DNA of 5,772 nucleotides from Pyrodictiaceae archaeon (GTDB taxonomy: Archaea > Thermoproteota > Thermoprotei_A > Sulfolobales > Pyrodictiaceae). The notes below the pieces were generated by a model. That model ran no database searches and was not told the origin of the DNA. It saw only the letters and a program-made list of their open reading frames with translations. This document shows, piece by piece, positions 5,605 to 5,772 of this stretch (positions are counted from its first letter, which is position 1; each line of letters opens with the position of its first letter). Both the position numbers and the translations under genes were made by a program. The stretch lies in contig WAQM01000030.1 in assembly GCA_015520245.1 (NCBI GenBank), forward strand, positions 1 to 5,772, in the 5' to 3' direction.

Positions 5605-5772
5605 GGCTGGCCCACGCCCACCGTGTTGCCTACCCCGACAATTATCGCTGCGCTCCCGGGCTTCACGTAGGACTTCACCAGGCTAAGAACCCTCTCCACC
5701 GCGCGCTCGGCAGCGTCAGCTAGCTCCTTTGTCATGGTCTGGATCGACTCCTCGAGGCCCATCTTGATCACC
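5601..5772 (-). CDS. 3' end of an unidentified gene (5' end outside the window)
   Basis: An open frame enters from the window edge and runs 56 codons to a TGA at 5601-5603. The visible C-terminus is an amphipathic, charged helix rich in Glu, Ala and Lys, followed by a hydrophobic strand and a glycine-rich end: AAIIVGVGNTVGVGQP. The VGVGNTVGVG ending looks like a real conserved terminus rather than a random frame. It recalls, without certainty, uncharacterised archaeal proteins of the DUF1512 kind. The stop overlaps the TTG start of the zinc-ribbon gene by four bases, so both are probably on one transcript. No function can be assigned from this fragment. Confidence 0.68.
   Translation of the reverse strand, partial: VIKMGLEESIQTMTKELADAAERAVERVLSLVKSYVKPGSAAIIVGVGNTVGVGQP

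Overview
The window is a compact cobalamin (vitamin B12) late-assembly and salvage operon, all on the minus strand, from a GC-rich archaeon. The archaeal calls rest on three points: the guanylyltransferase is the archaeal CobY type, the phosphoribosyltransferase is of the archaeal UPF0284/CobT type, and there is a CbiZ-CobZ fusion of the CbiS type. Frequent TTG start codons and strong GGAGGTGA-like ribosome sites, embedded in the end of the preceding gene, suggest a hyperthermophilic crenarchaeon (Desulfurococcales/Pyrodictiaceae-like). That placement is inference; a Methanopyrus-like source is a less likely alternative.

Layout in the direction of transcription (right to left): the 3' end of an unrecognised gene (5601-5772, cut by the window); a small membrane-anchored zinc-ribbon protein (5326-5604), whose start overlaps the previous stop as TTGA; a 36-nt gap with a possible TATA-like element at its upstream edge; cobT (4222-5289); cbiS (3129-4274); cobY (2633-3169); cobD (1576-2658); cobS (878-1597); and cbiB (1-809, 3' end cut by the window). 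From cobT to cobS every gene overlaps the next, by 53, 41, 26 and 22 nt. Four of the starts have a clear Shine-Dalgarno sequence 6-8 nt upstream.

Together the genes cover almost the whole route from adenosylcobyric acid to cobalamin. CobD makes aminopropanol phosphate from threonine phosphate. CbiB attaches it to adenosylcobyric acid. CobY activates the product with GTP. CobT makes the alpha-ribotide of the lower base. CobS joins the two halves. The CobZ-like half of CbiS removes the phosphate. The CbiZ half of CbiS converts scavenged adenosylcobinamide back to adenosylcobyric acid, which CbiB can use. Not visible here: corrin-ring genes, a cobalt/corrinoid adenosyltransferase, an L-threonine kinase, a corrinoid transporter and a lower-base synthesis gene. 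No RNA gene, mobile element, CRISPR or cobalamin riboswitch was seen, and no stretch over 300 bases lacks a gene.
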